Assembly: GCF_002933295.1 (NCBI RefSeq) | Contig: NZ_PSSW01000010.1 | Location: forward strand, 110,812-174,811 | Direction of reading: 5' to 3' | DNA: 64,000 nucleotides | From: Marinobacter flavimaris | GTDB lineage: Bacteria > Pseudomonadota > Gammaproteobacteria > Pseudomonadales > Oleiphilaceae | Shown: positions 20,753-29,574 of the stretch, in pieces | Position numbering within the stretch: position 1 is the stretch's first letter | Layout: each line of letters opens with the position of its first letter | Translations under genes and position numbers: made by a program | The notes under the pieces: model-generated | The model's database searches: none | What the model saw: the letters and a program-made list of their open reading frames with translations, nothing else | Told to the model about the DNA's origin: nothing

Positions 20753-21990
20753 TTCGCCTGTTACTGATCGTTCTGCTGGCGCTGCTGATTGGCACCGGCC
20801 TTTCCCTCGGATTGCAATATGATCTGGGCTACATCCGGATCAGCCTTGGCCATTACCTGATCGAAACCAACTTCTGGGTGGGGCTGGGCCTGATCGTGGC
20901 CCTGATCGTGCTGACTGTCCTGACCATCAACCTTATCCGCCGACTCAGAACCAGCACCGGCCTGGTGGCGGGCTGGATTGCCCGCGGCAATGAACGCCGG
21001 GCCCGACGCCGGACCACCCAGGGTTTGCTGGCGCTGGCCGAAGGCAACTGGCCCAGGGCCCGCAAACTGCTGACATCCTCCGCCAGCCATGCCGACACGC
21101 CCCTGATCAATTATCTTGCCGCCGCCCAAGCATCGTTCGAAACCGGTGATCACGAGGCCGTGGATGATCTGCTGCGCAAGGCCTTCGACAGCACCCCCGG
21201 TTCTGACATGGCCGTCGGTATTACCCAGGCCCAGCTGCAACTGGCAGGCAACCGCCTTGAACAGGCCCTGGCCACGCTGGTTCGCCTTCGCAAACAGTCG
21301 CCCCATCACCCCTTTGTGCTGAAACTGCTCAAAAACACCTATCTGCGCCTGGAAGACTGGCGCGAACTGTCCAGGTTATTGCCTGAACTTCGCAAACGCA
21401 GCGTGCTCTCGGAAGCGGAACTCAATGATCTGGAACGCCAGGTCTGGCATAACCTGCTGGAGCGTGCCGCGGAAGATTGCCGGCGCCAGCAGAAACAGGA
21501 TCCCGATGCATCCCTGGAACCGCTGACCAGGCTCTGGGACGAATTGCCGGGCTTCCTGCGTCGCGACGAATACACCATAAGGGACTACGCCCGCCTGCTT
21601 GCCAGCCTTGGCGACGAGGTACAGACCGAAACCCTGTTGCGCAAGGTGCTGCGCAACCACTGGAGCGATGAGCTGATCAATCTGTACGGGCGGGTGAAGG
21701 GCCAGAAACCGGATGAACAGTTGTTACTGGCCGAACAATGGCTGAAAGACCGGCCCAACAACCCCGAGCTTCTGCTGGCCCTGGGCCGGCTGAGCCTTCG
21801 CAACGAACTCTGGGGCAAGGCCCGTGAATATTTCGAGACCAGCCTGCGGCTGAAGCGGAGCCGGGAGGCACTGGCAGAGCTAAGCCGCCTGAATGCCCAC
21901 ATGGGCGAGGAAGAAGCCAGCGTCAAATTGCTGATGCAGGGGCTGGCCAAGGATAATGGGCTGCCGGAACTGCCGATGCCGAGGGCCTGA
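20749..21990 (+). CDS. hemY: HemY family TPR membrane protein
   Basis: A 413-residue protein with two N-terminal hydrophobic helices (about 3-20 and 40-62) and a long series of TPR-like helical pairs to the C-terminus. It belongs to the proteobacterial HemY family, which is distinct from the Bacillus protoporphyrinogen oxidase of the same name. Its exact role in late heme steps is not settled. The ATG at 20749 overlaps the hemX stop, so translation is likely coupled. It ends inside a palindrome shared with the convergent reductase gene. Confidence 0.92.
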   Translation: MIRLLLIVLLALLIGTGLSLGLQYDLGYIRISLGHYLIETNFWVGLGLIVALIVLTVLTINLIRRLRTSTGLVAGWIARGNERRARRRTTQGLLALAEGNWPRARKLLTSSASHADTPLINYLAAAQASFETGDHEAVDDLLRKAFDSTPGSDMAVGITQAQLQLAGNRLEQALATLVRLRKQSPHHPFVLKLLKNTYLRLEDWRELSRLLPELRKRSVLSEAELNDLERQVWHNLLERAAEDCRRQQKQDPDASLEPLTRLWDELPGFLRRDEYTIRDYARLLASLGDEVQTETLLRKVLRNHWSDELINLYGRVKGQKPDEQLLLAEQWLKDRPNNPELLLALGRLSLRNELWGKAREYFETSLRLKRSREALAELSRLNAHMGEEEASVKLLMQGLAKDNGLPELPMPRA

Positions 21991-22003
21991 TTCAGGTCCT
22001 CGG
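21979..22003. terminator. palindrome spanning the convergent stops of hemY and the flavin reductase
   Basis: CCGAGG (21979-21984) pairs with CCTCGG (21998-22003), and inside it CCTGA pairs with TCAGG, giving a nearly continuous stem that contains both stop codons. There is no T-run. A role in termination or transcript-end protection for both genes is inferred. Confidence 0.5.
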
Positions 22004-22996
22004 TGCGTATTCCAGCACGTCAGAAAAGAACGCCTCTTCGGGCAGGCCCGCATCCACCAGGGCATCCATCAGGGTGTAGACCATGGTGGGCGAACCGCTG
22101 GCATGGACTTCCACATTGTTCCAGTCCATGCCGGAAGCAAGAACCGCACGAACCAGCTGGTCGTGATGGCCGGCCCAGTCGTTATCCTCATCATCTCCCA
22201 CTACCGGCAGGAAGGTGAAGCGGGGCCACTCGTCCTGCCACTGCTGTGCCAGGGCGCGAAGATACATGTCCTCGTGTCGACGAACTCCCCAGTACAGCTT
22301 GACCGGTTGGTCGTAGGACGTTTCCCGGAGGTAATCCACCAGGCTCTTCATCTGGGCAAAGCCGGTGCCGGCAGCCACCAGCAACAGCGGCCTGGTCGGC
22401 ACTGACGCCAGGCAGGCTTTGCCATGGGGCAGCTCCACGGTTACCTCGCCACCGGACGTCAGGGCATCAATCACCTTCTGCGCGGACACCCACTCGGGGG
22501 TCGCCTGGATATGCAGCTCGATATTCTGGTCCGATGGACTGCTGGCGATGGAAAAGTAACAGGGGTCAGCATCAGGCAGATTGACCGACAGATATTGCCC
22601 GGCATGAAACGACAGCTCCCGACGCCGCGGAAGCTGTAGCTCAACGCGATAGACATCGTGACTGATCGACCTTACGTCCACGACTTTTGCCTGAAACTTG
22701 CCAGGCTGATTGTTTCCAGCTGCCATAACGGCGGATATCTCCAGTTCCAGATCCGTGAGCGCGATGCTACGGCACATCATCAAGCGCTCACCGATCTTTA
22801 TAGTCTGTTGGTTTCGGGTATTAAGCGCGGCGCCCTTCAGTAACCGGGCCTCGCAGATTTCACATACCCCGTTGCGACAGGCTGCCGGCACAGCTACGCC
22901 AGCCCGCGCGGCAGCGCCGAGCAAGTCTGCCTCCGACGCCGCAATGAAGGCGATACCAGAGGGCCAAAGCCGCACCGCCCGATGTTCACTGCCCAT
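21992..22996 (-). CDS. ferredoxin-domain flavin reductase (CDP-6-deoxyglucoseen reductase-like)
   Basis: A 334-residue soluble electron-transfer protein with an N-terminal plant-type 2Fe-2S domain and a C-terminal FAD/NAD(P)H reductase module. The cluster ligands appear as CRNGVCEICEARL and the later Cys in LMMCRSIAL. The FAD region has YFSIAS in place of the usual RxYS, and the NAD region has LLLVAAGTGFAQMKSL. The start is the ATG at 22996, one base after the ubiD stop, so the two are probably co-transcribed. A TTG at 23026 would extend it into ubiD and is less likely. Pairing with UbiD hints at a reductant or flavin role, but that is speculation; the substrate is unknown. Confidence 0.85.
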   Translation of the reverse strand: MGSEHRAVRLWPSGIAFIAASEADLLGAAARAGVAVPAACRNGVCEICEARLLKGAALNTRNQQTIKIGERLMMCRSIALTDLELEISAVMAAGNNQPGKFQAKVVDVRSISHDVYRVELQLPRRRELSFHAGQYLSVNLPDADPCYFSIASSPSDQNIELHIQATPEWVSAQKVIDALTSGGEVTVELPHGKACLASVPTRPLLLVAAGTGFAQMKSLVDYLRETSYDQPVKLYWGVRRHEDMYLRALAQQWQDEWPRFTFLPVVGDDEDNDWAGHHDQLVRAVLASGMDWNNVEVHASGSPTMVYTLMDALVDAGLPEEAFFSDVLEYAPRT

Positions 22997-22997
22997 A

Positions 22998-24485
22998 TCA
23001 GTCGGGGCGCGATGCCGGACTTTCAATACCCAGGGTATCCCACAGCTCGTCGACGCGTTTTTTCACATCTTCGGTCATGGCGATCGGCTCACCCCACTCC
23101 CGGGTGGTCTCACCCGGCCACTTGTTGGTGGCATCCATCCCCATTTTGGAACCCAGGCCGGATACCGGCGAGGCAAAGTCCAGGTAATCGATGGGCGTAT
23201 TCTCCACCAGCGTGGTATCCCGGGTTGGATCCATCCGGGTAGTGATCGCCCAGATCACGTCTTCCCAGTTGCGGGCATTCACGTCGTCATCCGTGACAAT
23301 CACAAATTTGGTGTACATGAACTGCCGAAGAAACGACCATACCCCCATCATCACCCGTTTGGCATGGCCGGGGTACTGTTTCTTCATGGTCACCACTGCA
23401 AGGCGATAGGAACAGCCTTCCGGTGGCAGGTAAAAATCCACGATCTCCGGGAACTGCTTCTGCAGAATCGGAATAAAGACCTCGTTCAGGGCCACCCCGA
23501 GAATCGCCGGCTCATCAGGCGGGCGACCGGTATAGGTACTGTGATAGATCGGATCCCGGCGATGAGTGACCCGTTCTACGGTGAATACCGGGAAGTGGTC
23601 CACTTCGTTGTAGTAACCGGTGTGATCACCGAACGGTCCTTCCGGCGCCATGTCATCCGGGTAGATGAAACCTTCCAGCACGATTTCGGCGCTTGCCGGC
23701 ACCTGCAGATCGCTCAGCCCCGCCTTGACCAGCTCGGTCCGGCTGCCGCGAAGCAGCCCGGCAAAGGCGTATTCCGACAGCGTATCCGGCACCGGCGTCA
23801 CCGCCCCCAGAATGGTCGCCGGATCGGCACCGAGGGCCACAGCCACCGGATAGGGTTGGCCGGGATTGCTCTTCTGGAACTCCTGGAAATCCAGGGCACC
23901 ACCGCGATGACTCAGCCAGCGCATGATCAGACGGTTGCGACCGATGACCTGCTGCCGGTAGATGCCCAGGTTCTGGCGTTCTTTATGGGGCCCACGGGTA
24001 ATCACCAGTGGCCAGGTCACCAGCGGCCCGGCATCGCCAGGCCAGCAATGCTGCACCGGAATCTGATACAGGTCCACCTGATCCTTTTCGATCACGACAT
24101 CCTGGCAGGGCGCGGAACGCAGTACCTTGGGGCTCATGCGCATCACCTGCCGGAACAGCGGCAGTTTTTCGATGGCATCGCGGAAACCCTTGGGGGGATC
24201 CGGTTCCTTGAGAAACGCGAGGAGCTTACCGATGTCCCGAAGCGCCGTGACGTTATCCTGCCCCATGCCCAACGCTACCCGCTTCGGTGTCCCGAACAGG
24301 TTGGCCAGCACCGGCATGTCATAGCCCTTGGGGTTTTCAAACAACAACGCAGGACCACCTGCCCGCAATGTACGGTCGCAGATTTCGGTCATTTCCAGAT
24401 GGGGGTCGACTTCAACGCTGATGCGTTTCAGCTCACCCAGCTTCTCCAGCTGGTCAATGAAGTCTCGCAGGTCGTTGTATTTCAT
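22998..24485 (-). CDS. ubiD: 4-hydroxy-3-polyprenylbenzoate decarboxylase
   Basis: Prenylated-FMN-dependent decarboxylase of ubiquinone synthesis. The 495-residue length is standard. The family segment EGPFGDHTGYYNEVDHFPVF is present, with RTLRAGGPALLFENPKGYDMP near the N-terminus and TVVENTPIDYLDFASP-like text (TLVENTPIDYLDFASPV) towards the end. Its partner UbiX, which makes the cofactor, is not in this window. It lies downstream of rho on the same strand, separated by a hairpin-rich repeat element. Confidence 0.95.
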   Translation of the reverse strand: MKYNDLRDFIDQLEKLGELKRISVEVDPHLEMTEICDRTLRAGGPALLFENPKGYDMPVLANLFGTPKRVALGMGQDNVTALRDIGKLLAFLKEPDPPKGFRDAIEKLPLFRQVMRMSPKVLRSAPCQDVVIEKDQVDLYQIPVQHCWPGDAGPLVTWPLVITRGPHKERQNLGIYRQQVIGRNRLIMRWLSHRGGALDFQEFQKSNPGQPYPVAVALGADPATILGAVTPVPDTLSEYAFAGLLRGSRTELVKAGLSDLQVPASAEIVLEGFIYPDDMAPEGPFGDHTGYYNEVDHFPVFTVERVTHRRDPIYHSTYTGRPPDEPAILGVALNEVFIPILQKQFPEIVDFYLPPEGCSYRLAVVTMKKQYPGHAKRVMMGVWSFLRQFMYTKFVIVTDDDVNARNWEDVIWAITTRMDPTRDTTLVENTPIDYLDFASPVSGLGSKMGMDATNKWPGETTREWGEPIAMTEDVKKRVDELWDTLGIESPASRPD

Positions 24486-24576
24486 CGGTTACTCCGTTCA
24501 GATATGCCAGTACTACGGAGATCGGTGGTCGCTGGACTGCTTTAAAGCAGTTGGAACAAACTGCGCGCACGTGGCA

Positions 24577-24700
24577 TGAACGGCGGAGCCGGGGAGAACC
24601 TCCCCGGACCGTGCATTGCCAGGGATGGCAATGCCGAGCCCCCAGGGATGGGTTCACGGCGTGTCCGGGGAGGTTCTCCCCGGCTCTGCCCGCCCCCAAA
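24577..24700. repeat. long inverted-repeat element between rho and ubiD
   Basis: A perfect 23-base inverted repeat (24587-24609 and 24663-24685) encloses a second perfect inverted repeat, GCATTGCCA/TGGCAATGC (24613-24621 and 24626-24634). Each outer arm is itself a hairpin (CCGGGGAG/CTCCCCGG). CCAGGGATGG occurs twice inside (24619 and 24642). It resembles REP/BIME-type intergenic elements. It lies in the rho-ubiD gap of about 250 bases, which otherwise shows no gene. Confidence 0.8.
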
Positions 24701-24731
24701 ACCAGAGGCGCTAGTCCTAGCTAGGAAGAGA

Positions 24732-25994
24732 TCAACGACGCTTCATGGACTGGAAGAACTCGTCGTTGGTCTTGGTGTCCTTGAGCTTGTCCAGCAGGAA
24801 CTCGATGGCGGCGGTGTCATCGTCCATGGAGTGCAGGAGCTTGCGCAGGATCCAGACCCGCTGGATATCCGCCTCGCTCATCAGCAGATCTTCGCGGCGC
24901 GTACCGGAGCTGCGGATGTTGATGGCCGGGTATGTACGCTTCTCGGCAATCTTGCGATCCAGGTGGATTTCCATGTTGCCGGTGCCCTTGAACTCCTCGT
25001 AGATAACCTCGTCCATCTTGGAACCAGTGTTGACCAGCGCCGTGGCAAGGATGGTCAGGCTTCCACCTTCTTCCACGTTACGGGCGGCACCGAAGAAGCG
25101 CTTGGGTTTTTCCAGGGCATGGGCGTCAACACCACCGGTCAGGACCTTGCCGGAGGACGGGATCACCGTGTTGTAGGCACGAGCCAGACGGGTGATGGAA
25201 TCCAGCAGGATGACCACGTCCTTCTTGTGCTCTACCAGACGCTTGGCCTTTTCAATCACCATTTCAGCAACCTGCACGTGGCGGGCCGGCGGCTCGTCAA
25301 ACGTGGAGGCGATGACCTCGCCGCGCACGGTGCGCTGCATCTCGGTCACTTCCTCTGGCCGCTCGTCAATCAGCAGTACCATGACATGGCACTCTGGATT
25401 GTTGCGGGTGATGGACTGGGCGATGCTCTGCATCAGCAGTGTCTTACCGGCCTTGGGCGGGGAAACGATAAGCCCGCGCTGGCCTTTACCGATGGGCGCA
25501 ACCAGGTCCAGGACCCGGGAGGAGAGATCCTCGGTACTGCCGTTACCGGCCTCGAGCATCAGGCGCTCGTCCGGGAACAGCGGCGTGAGGTTCTCGAAGA
25601 GAATCTTGTTTCGGGCGTTATCCGGCTTGTCGAAATTGATCTCGCTGACCTTCAACAAGGCAAAGTAGCGCTCACCATCTTTGGGCGGGCGAATCTTGCC
25701 TGCGACCGTGTCGCCCGTGCGCAGGTTAAACCGGCGGATCTGACTCGGAGAGACATAGATGTCGTCAGGCCCTGCCAGGTAGGAGGCGTCAGCGGAACGG
25801 AGGAAGCCGAAGCCGTCCTGCAGAATTTCCAGTACGCCGTCGCCGTAGATGTCTTCGCCGCTTTTTGCGTGCTTCTTCAGGATTGTGAAGATCACATCCT
25901 GTTTGCGCGAACGAGCCAGGTTATCGAGGCCCATCTCTTGCGCAATATCGAGCAATTCGGGCACGGATTTCTGCTTGAGTTCAGTAAGATTCAT
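24732..25994 (-). CDS. rho: transcription termination factor Rho
   Basis: Hexameric RNA-dependent ATPase/helicase that ends transcription at C-rich sites. The 420-residue length matches E. coli (419). The N-terminal MNLTELKQKSVPELLDIA helical domain is followed by the RNA-binding cold-shock-like domain (about 48-120). The Walker A motif is SPPKAGKTLLMQS, Walker B is KKDVVILLDSITRLARAYN, and the Q-loop/secondary site spans VLTGGVDAHALEKPKRFFGAAR. It is transcribed away from moaB. In relatives trxA lies just upstream; here a molybdopterin block intervenes. Confidence 0.98.
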   Translation of the reverse strand: MNLTELKQKSVPELLDIAQEMGLDNLARSRKQDVIFTILKKHAKSGEDIYGDGVLEILQDGFGFLRSADASYLAGPDDIYVSPSQIRRFNLRTGDTVAGKIRPPKDGERYFALLKVSEINFDKPDNARNKILFENLTPLFPDERLMLEAGNGSTEDLSSRVLDLVAPIGKGQRGLIVSPPKAGKTLLMQSIAQSITRNNPECHVMVLLIDERPEEVTEMQRTVRGEVIASTFDEPPARHVQVAEMVIEKAKRLVEHKKDVVILLDSITRLARAYNTVIPSSGKVLTGGVDAHALEKPKRFFGAARNVEEGGSLTILATALVNTGSKMDEVIYEEFKGTGNMEIHLDRKIAEKRTYPAINIRSSGTRREDLLMSEADIQRVWILRKLLHSMDDDTAAIEFLLDKLKDTKTNDEFFQSMKRR

Positions 25995-26358
25995 AGTTTG
26001 TTGGATTTTCAGGAATGGAAGTAAACGAGTATTGGAATGACAGGGGTGCCCCTGAACGTATTGATCGTAAAAAAACGCTGAACTTGGTGCTGGCCAGTTG
26101 GAGCAACCGGTGTAGATGGAGTCCGGAATTCAGGTACTGAAGCCAGAGAGTGGGAACAACCGTTCGCCGGTCAAGAGCGATCATCGGCCACCTGACTGGC
26201 GAATGTCAAGTGCACTGCACAAATTAACAGCAATTTCACGCCAAACCGGCCACAACCGGCCGCTGGCGCCTCCCCCTGATGGGTTACTCCCTTCCATTAA
26301 AAGCCCGTGATGGCGATACTGGCGTATAACAACTTTTCAACGATTATGGAGCCCATCC
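25995..26358. promoter_or_regulatory. rho / moaB divergent intergenic region
   Basis: A 364-base stretch with no supported gene. It must hold the rho promoter and leader (minus strand) and the moaB promoter (plus strand). A palindrome CAGGGGTGCCCCTG sits at 26041-26054, near the start of rho. CCGGCCACAACCGGCCG near 26245 is another inverted repeat. Rho leaders are often sites of autoregulation, but no specific element can be proved here. Small frames in it look like noise. Confidence 0.45.
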
Positions 26359-26931
26359 ATGAGCAGTGTACCCAGTACCGAAATGAAACCCCTGAACGTT
26401 GCCCTGCTGACCGTCTCCGATACCCGTGGGCCTGAACAGGACACGTCCGGGCAATTTCTGGAGGACAGCGTGGTCGAAGCCGGCCACAACCTGGTCGCCC
26501 GCCGGATCCTGCCGGACGACGTCTATCTGGTGCGGGCCTTGTTGTCCGGCTGGATTGCCGATTCACAGGTGCACGCAGTGATCATTACCGGTGGCACCGG
26601 CCTGCTTGAACGAGATAGCACACCGGAGGCGGTAAGGCCTTTGCTCGACAAAACCATCGAAGGCTTTGGTGAGGAATTCCGCCGCCTGTCAGCCGCCGAA
26701 ATCGGATCATCAACCGTGCAGTCACGGGCGATGGCGGGAATGGCAAACCACACGGTGATCTTCTGCCTGCCCGGCTCGACCGGCGCCTGCCGCACCGGCT
26801 GGGAAGGTATTCTCCTCAGTCAGCTGGACAGCCGTCACACACCATGCAATTTCTCGGGGCTGGTCTTGCGCAAACCCGAGAAGCCAATGTCGCGGCTCAA
26901 CGAAGTCATTGGACAGCGCGCCAAGCGCTGA
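26359..26931 (+). CDS. moaB: molybdenum cofactor biosynthesis protein B
   Basis: MoaB/Mog-family protein linked to adenylylation of molybdopterin. It is 190 residues. The fold signature LNVALLTVSDTRG opens the protein, and VHAVIITGGTGLLERDSTPEAV holds the conserved GGTG and D-x-T/S motifs. The segment AMAGMANHTVIFCLPGSTGACRTGW is the second nucleotide-site loop. Length and N-terminus point to MoaB over Mog. It heads a four-gene block with moeA, moaD and moaE. Confidence 0.92.
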   Translation: MSSVPSTEMKPLNVALLTVSDTRGPEQDTSGQFLEDSVVEAGHNLVARRILPDDVYLVRALLSGWIADSQVHAVIITGGTGLLERDSTPEAVRPLLDKTIEGFGEEFRRLSAAEIGSSTVQSRAMAGMANHTVIFCLPGSTGACRTGWEGILLSQLDSRHTPCNFSGLVLRKPEKPMSRLNEVIGQRAKR

Positions 26932-26964
26932 GGCAGAAGACATCCCGATCGGAGTTAAGACTTG

Positions 26965-28179
26965 ATGGCCAAGCCAAACCTCACGCCCCTGGAAGATGCC
27001 CTGGACCACTTGTTGTCGGAAGCACCGGTGGTTGCGCAGATTGAAACCGTCGCACTGGCCGACTCCCTGGGCCGGGTACTTGCCGAAAACCACTATGTGC
27101 CGGCCGACGTGCCGCCGGCTGACAACAGTGCGGTGGACGGATACGCCCTGCGCAAACAGGATCTGCATGGAGACCGGCCAATACCGGTCTCGGCCCGGAT
27201 TCCGGCCGGTGAAGCGCCGAAGCCCCTGGAACCCGGCACCGCTGCGCGCATCTTTACCGGCTCAGAGATTCCCGAGGGCGCCGACTCGGTGGTCATGCAG
27301 GAGCGGATTGAGGTGACGGAATCCGGCATTCTTGTACAGGCGGAAGTAGACGAAGGGCAGAATATTCGCCGCCGGGGGCAGGATCTCACCCGGGGCGATC
27401 TTGCTCTGGCAAAAGGTACACAGGTACGTCCCAATGAGATGGGACTACTGGCCTCCATGGGCGTTGCCCGGGTTGCCGTCCTGGCGCGGTTGAAAGTCGC
27501 CATTCTCTCCACGGGAGATGAGCTGGTAGACCCCGGCACGCCCCTCGGGCCGGGCCAGATCTACAACAGCAATCGCTTCACCCTGATGGGGCTGCTCACC
27601 GAAGCCGGTTGCGAGGTCGTTCTGTGCGAAACACTCAGGGACAAGCGCGAGGCGACCCGCGAAACACTGCAGCGTGCGGCCGAGGCCGCTGACCTGGTTA
27701 TCACCAGCGGTGGCGTATCCGTGGGCGAAGAGGACCACGTGCGTGCAGTGCTGGAGGAGTCAGGCAGTCTGTCGCTCTGGAAGATGGCCATCAAGCCCGG
27801 GAAACCGGTGGCTTTTGGTGCCATCGGGGGGACCCCGGTGCTGGGACTGCCCGGCAACCCGGGGTCTGTGCTGGTCACTTTCCTGATGGTGGGCATGCCC
27901 TATATCCGGAAACGCCAGGGGCGCAACCCGAAACCTCTCTCGGGCGAGCGGATACCGGCAGACTTTACCATTGACTCGCCGTCAATACGCCGGGAGTTCG
28001 TCCGGGCCCGCAAGGAATCCCGGGGATCCGGGCCGGTGGTGGCCGCCTATCCCAACCAGAGCTCCGGCATCCTGAGCTCTACCTGTTGGGCTGACGGCCT
28101 GGCCGTGGTGCCTGAAAACAGCACCGTCAGCCCCGGCGACCTGCTAACCTACTACTCGTTTGCGGAACTGTTGAGCTGA
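26965..28179 (+). CDS. moeA: molybdopterin molybdenumtransferase
   Basis: Inserts molybdate into adenylylated molybdopterin. The 404-residue protein has the MoeA layout: N-terminal domains with PADVPPADNSAVDGYAL and FTGSEIPEGADSVVMQER, a central MoCF domain with VAILSTGDELVDPG, YNSNRF and TSGGVSVGEEDHV, and a C-terminal beta domain. The ATG at 26965 has GGAG ten bases upstream; a TTG one codon earlier also fits the frame. It is followed three bases later by moaD. Confidence 0.96.
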   Translation: MAKPNLTPLEDALDHLLSEAPVVAQIETVALADSLGRVLAENHYVPADVPPADNSAVDGYALRKQDLHGDRPIPVSARIPAGEAPKPLEPGTAARIFTGSEIPEGADSVVMQERIEVTESGILVQAEVDEGQNIRRRGQDLTRGDLALAKGTQVRPNEMGLLASMGVARVAVLARLKVAILSTGDELVDPGTPLGPGQIYNSNRFTLMGLLTEAGCEVVLCETLRDKREATRETLQRAAEAADLVITSGGVSVGEEDHVRAVLEESGSLSLWKMAIKPGKPVAFGAIGGTPVLGLPGNPGSVLVTFLMVGMPYIRKRQGRNPKPLSGERIPADFTIDSPSIRREFVRARKESRGSGPVVAAYPNQSSGILSSTCWADGLAVVPENSTVSPGDLLTYYSFAELLS

Positions 28180-28181
28180 CC

Positions 28182-28442
28182 ATGAGTGATAACACGATTA
28201 CAGTGCGCTTCTTCGCCCGTCTGCGCGAAGACCTGAAAACCGACCAGCTGGCTATCGACGCCAGGCCTGGCCTCACAGCGGGCGATGTACTTGCAGAGCT
28301 GGCCAGCCAGGGCGGCCCCTGGGATCAGTTGCAGGGCGACCAGCCGGTTATGATTGCGATCAACCAGGCCATGGCGAAACCGGGCTCTGAGGTGAAAGCC
28401 GGCGACGAGCTTGCCTTTTTCCCGCCGGTCACCGGAGGTTGA
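28182..28442 (+). CDS. moaD: molybdopterin synthase sulfur-carrier subunit
   Basis: Small ubiquitin-fold sulfur carrier of 86 residues. It ends in the diagnostic Gly-Gly (PPVTGG), which is adenylylated and thiocarboxylated before giving sulfur to precursor Z inside the MoaD-MoaE complex. It begins VRFFARLREDL after a short N-terminus and includes DELAFFPPV near the end, both typical. It lies two bases after moeA and directly abuts moaE, so subunit synthesis is coupled. Confidence 0.95.
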   Translation: MSDNTITVRFFARLREDLKTDQLAIDARPGLTAGDVLAELASQGGPWDQLQGDQPVMIAINQAMAKPGSEVKAGDELAFFPPVTGG

Positions 28443-28443
28443 G

Positions 28444-28890
28444 ATGATTTCGGTCCAGTCTGACGATTTTGATGTGGCCGCTGAGTACGCGGCGCTGCGT
28501 GACAGTGGCGCCGGCACCGGCGCCATTGCAACGTTTACCGGCCTGGTGCGGGACAGCGGTGACTTGCAGGGCGTTACCGGGCTCTACCTGGAACACTACC
28601 CCGGAATGACCGAACAGGTGATCCAGGGGCTCATTGATGACGCCTCGAAGCGCTGGGATGTGCGCAAGGCCCGGGTGATTCACCGGGTGGGCAGGCTGGC
28701 GCTGTGCGACCAGATTGTCTTCGTCGGGGTGTGCAGCGCCCACCGTGGGGACGCGTTCGCGGCCTGCGAGTTCATCATGGACGCCCTGAAGACATCCGCT
28801 CCGTTCTGGAAAAAGGAAATCACCTCAGACGGGGAGCACTGGGTGGAACAGAAAGAATCCGATCGGGCGCGCTCCGAGGACTGGAAGTAA
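28444..28890 (+). CDS. moaE: molybdopterin synthase catalytic subunit
   Basis: Large subunit that transfers two sulfurs to precursor Z to form molybdopterin. It is 148 residues. Conserved text includes GAIATFTGLVRD, LYLEHYPGMTEQ, RVGRLALCDQIVFVGVCSAHR and APFWKKEI with the catalytic lysine. The frame opens at 28411, but the ATG at 28444 starts just after the moaD stop and gives the family N-terminus. It is the last gene of the block and is followed by a terminator. moaA and moaC are not in the window. Confidence 0.95.
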   Translation: MISVQSDDFDVAAEYAALRDSGAGTGAIATFTGLVRDSGDLQGVTGLYLEHYPGMTEQVIQGLIDDASKRWDVRKARVIHRVGRLALCDQIVFVGVCSAHRGDAFAACEFIMDALKTSAPFWKKEITSDGEHWVEQKESDRARSEDWK

Positions 28891-28897
28891 CTGGCCA

Positions 28898-28937
28898 TAA
28901 AAAAACCGCCCGTGAGCCTGGGCTCAGGGGCGGTTTC
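28898..28937. terminator. bidirectional terminator between moaE and trxA
   Basis: AAACCGCC pairs with GGCGGTTT, and the stem continues inward through GTGAGCC/GGCTCAG with one mismatch and a two-base loop. An A-run precedes it on the plus strand, which gives a U-run for the trxA transcript. It serves the convergent moaE and trxA genes. Confidence 0.8.
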
Positions 28938-28954
28938 TGGTGACCTGCCTGCAA

Positions 28955-29281
28955 TCAGAGATTGCTGTCCAGGAAAGCCGCCAGCTGGGATTTGGAGAGC
29001 GCGCCGACTTTCGTGGCGTCCACGTTGCCGTTCTTGAACAGCATCAGGGTGGGGATACCGCGGATGTTGAACTTCGGCGGGGTCTGCTCGTTCTCGTCAA
29101 TGTTGAGCTTGCAGACTTTCAGTTTGCCGTCGTATTCGTCGGCAATCTCTTCAAGCACCGGGGCAATCATCTTGCAGGGGCCGCACCACTCTGCCCAGTA
29201 GTCCACCAGAACGGGGACGTCGGACTGCAGTACATCCTGCTCAAAAGAAGCGTCGGTTACATTTACGATATTTCCGCTCAT
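28955..29281 (-). CDS. trxA: thioredoxin 1
   Basis: Cytoplasmic disulfide reductase of 108 residues, the normal TrxA size. The active site WCGPC is at residues 32-36, the cis-proline loop is RGIPTLMLF, and the buried Asp lies in VLVDYWAEW. No signal peptide is seen. The frame opens at 29299, but the ATG at 29281 (MSGNIVNVTD) has AGGA upstream and matches the family. It is divergent from ppx. In Pseudomonas it is followed directly by rho; here the mo block separates them. Confidence 0.97.
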   Translation of the reverse strand: MSGNIVNVTDASFEQDVLQSDVPVLVDYWAEWCGPCKMIAPVLEEIADEYDGKLKVCKLNIDENEQTPPKFNIRGIPTLMLFKNGNVDATKVGALSKSQLAAFLDSNL

Positions 29282-29574
29282 TACCTTTTCCTGATTCATG
29301 CACTACTGCTGCACATCGGCATGTCCCTTTCAGGGAATAACCTGCCGGGCACAGGTGCTGTTGACTGTCGCTGAAGGCTGTCCGGGTTATACGGACAACC
29401 TTTCACCCAAATCACGGTAAGACATACTTTACGCGATTGATCAGCCGGATGTGAAGCGGTAAGAACCGATCCAGGCCTGACCGTCGTCAAATGCGCGGTT
29501 TTCCGGTTACTGACAGGCCTGAGGGATTTCGCTTATAGTACCCCGCACGTTCATCTCAAAAGGATTCCGACCAC

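Noticed and set aside
22710..24545. 611-codon plus-strand open frame
   Set aside because: It is a shadow of the flavin reductase and ubiD genes.
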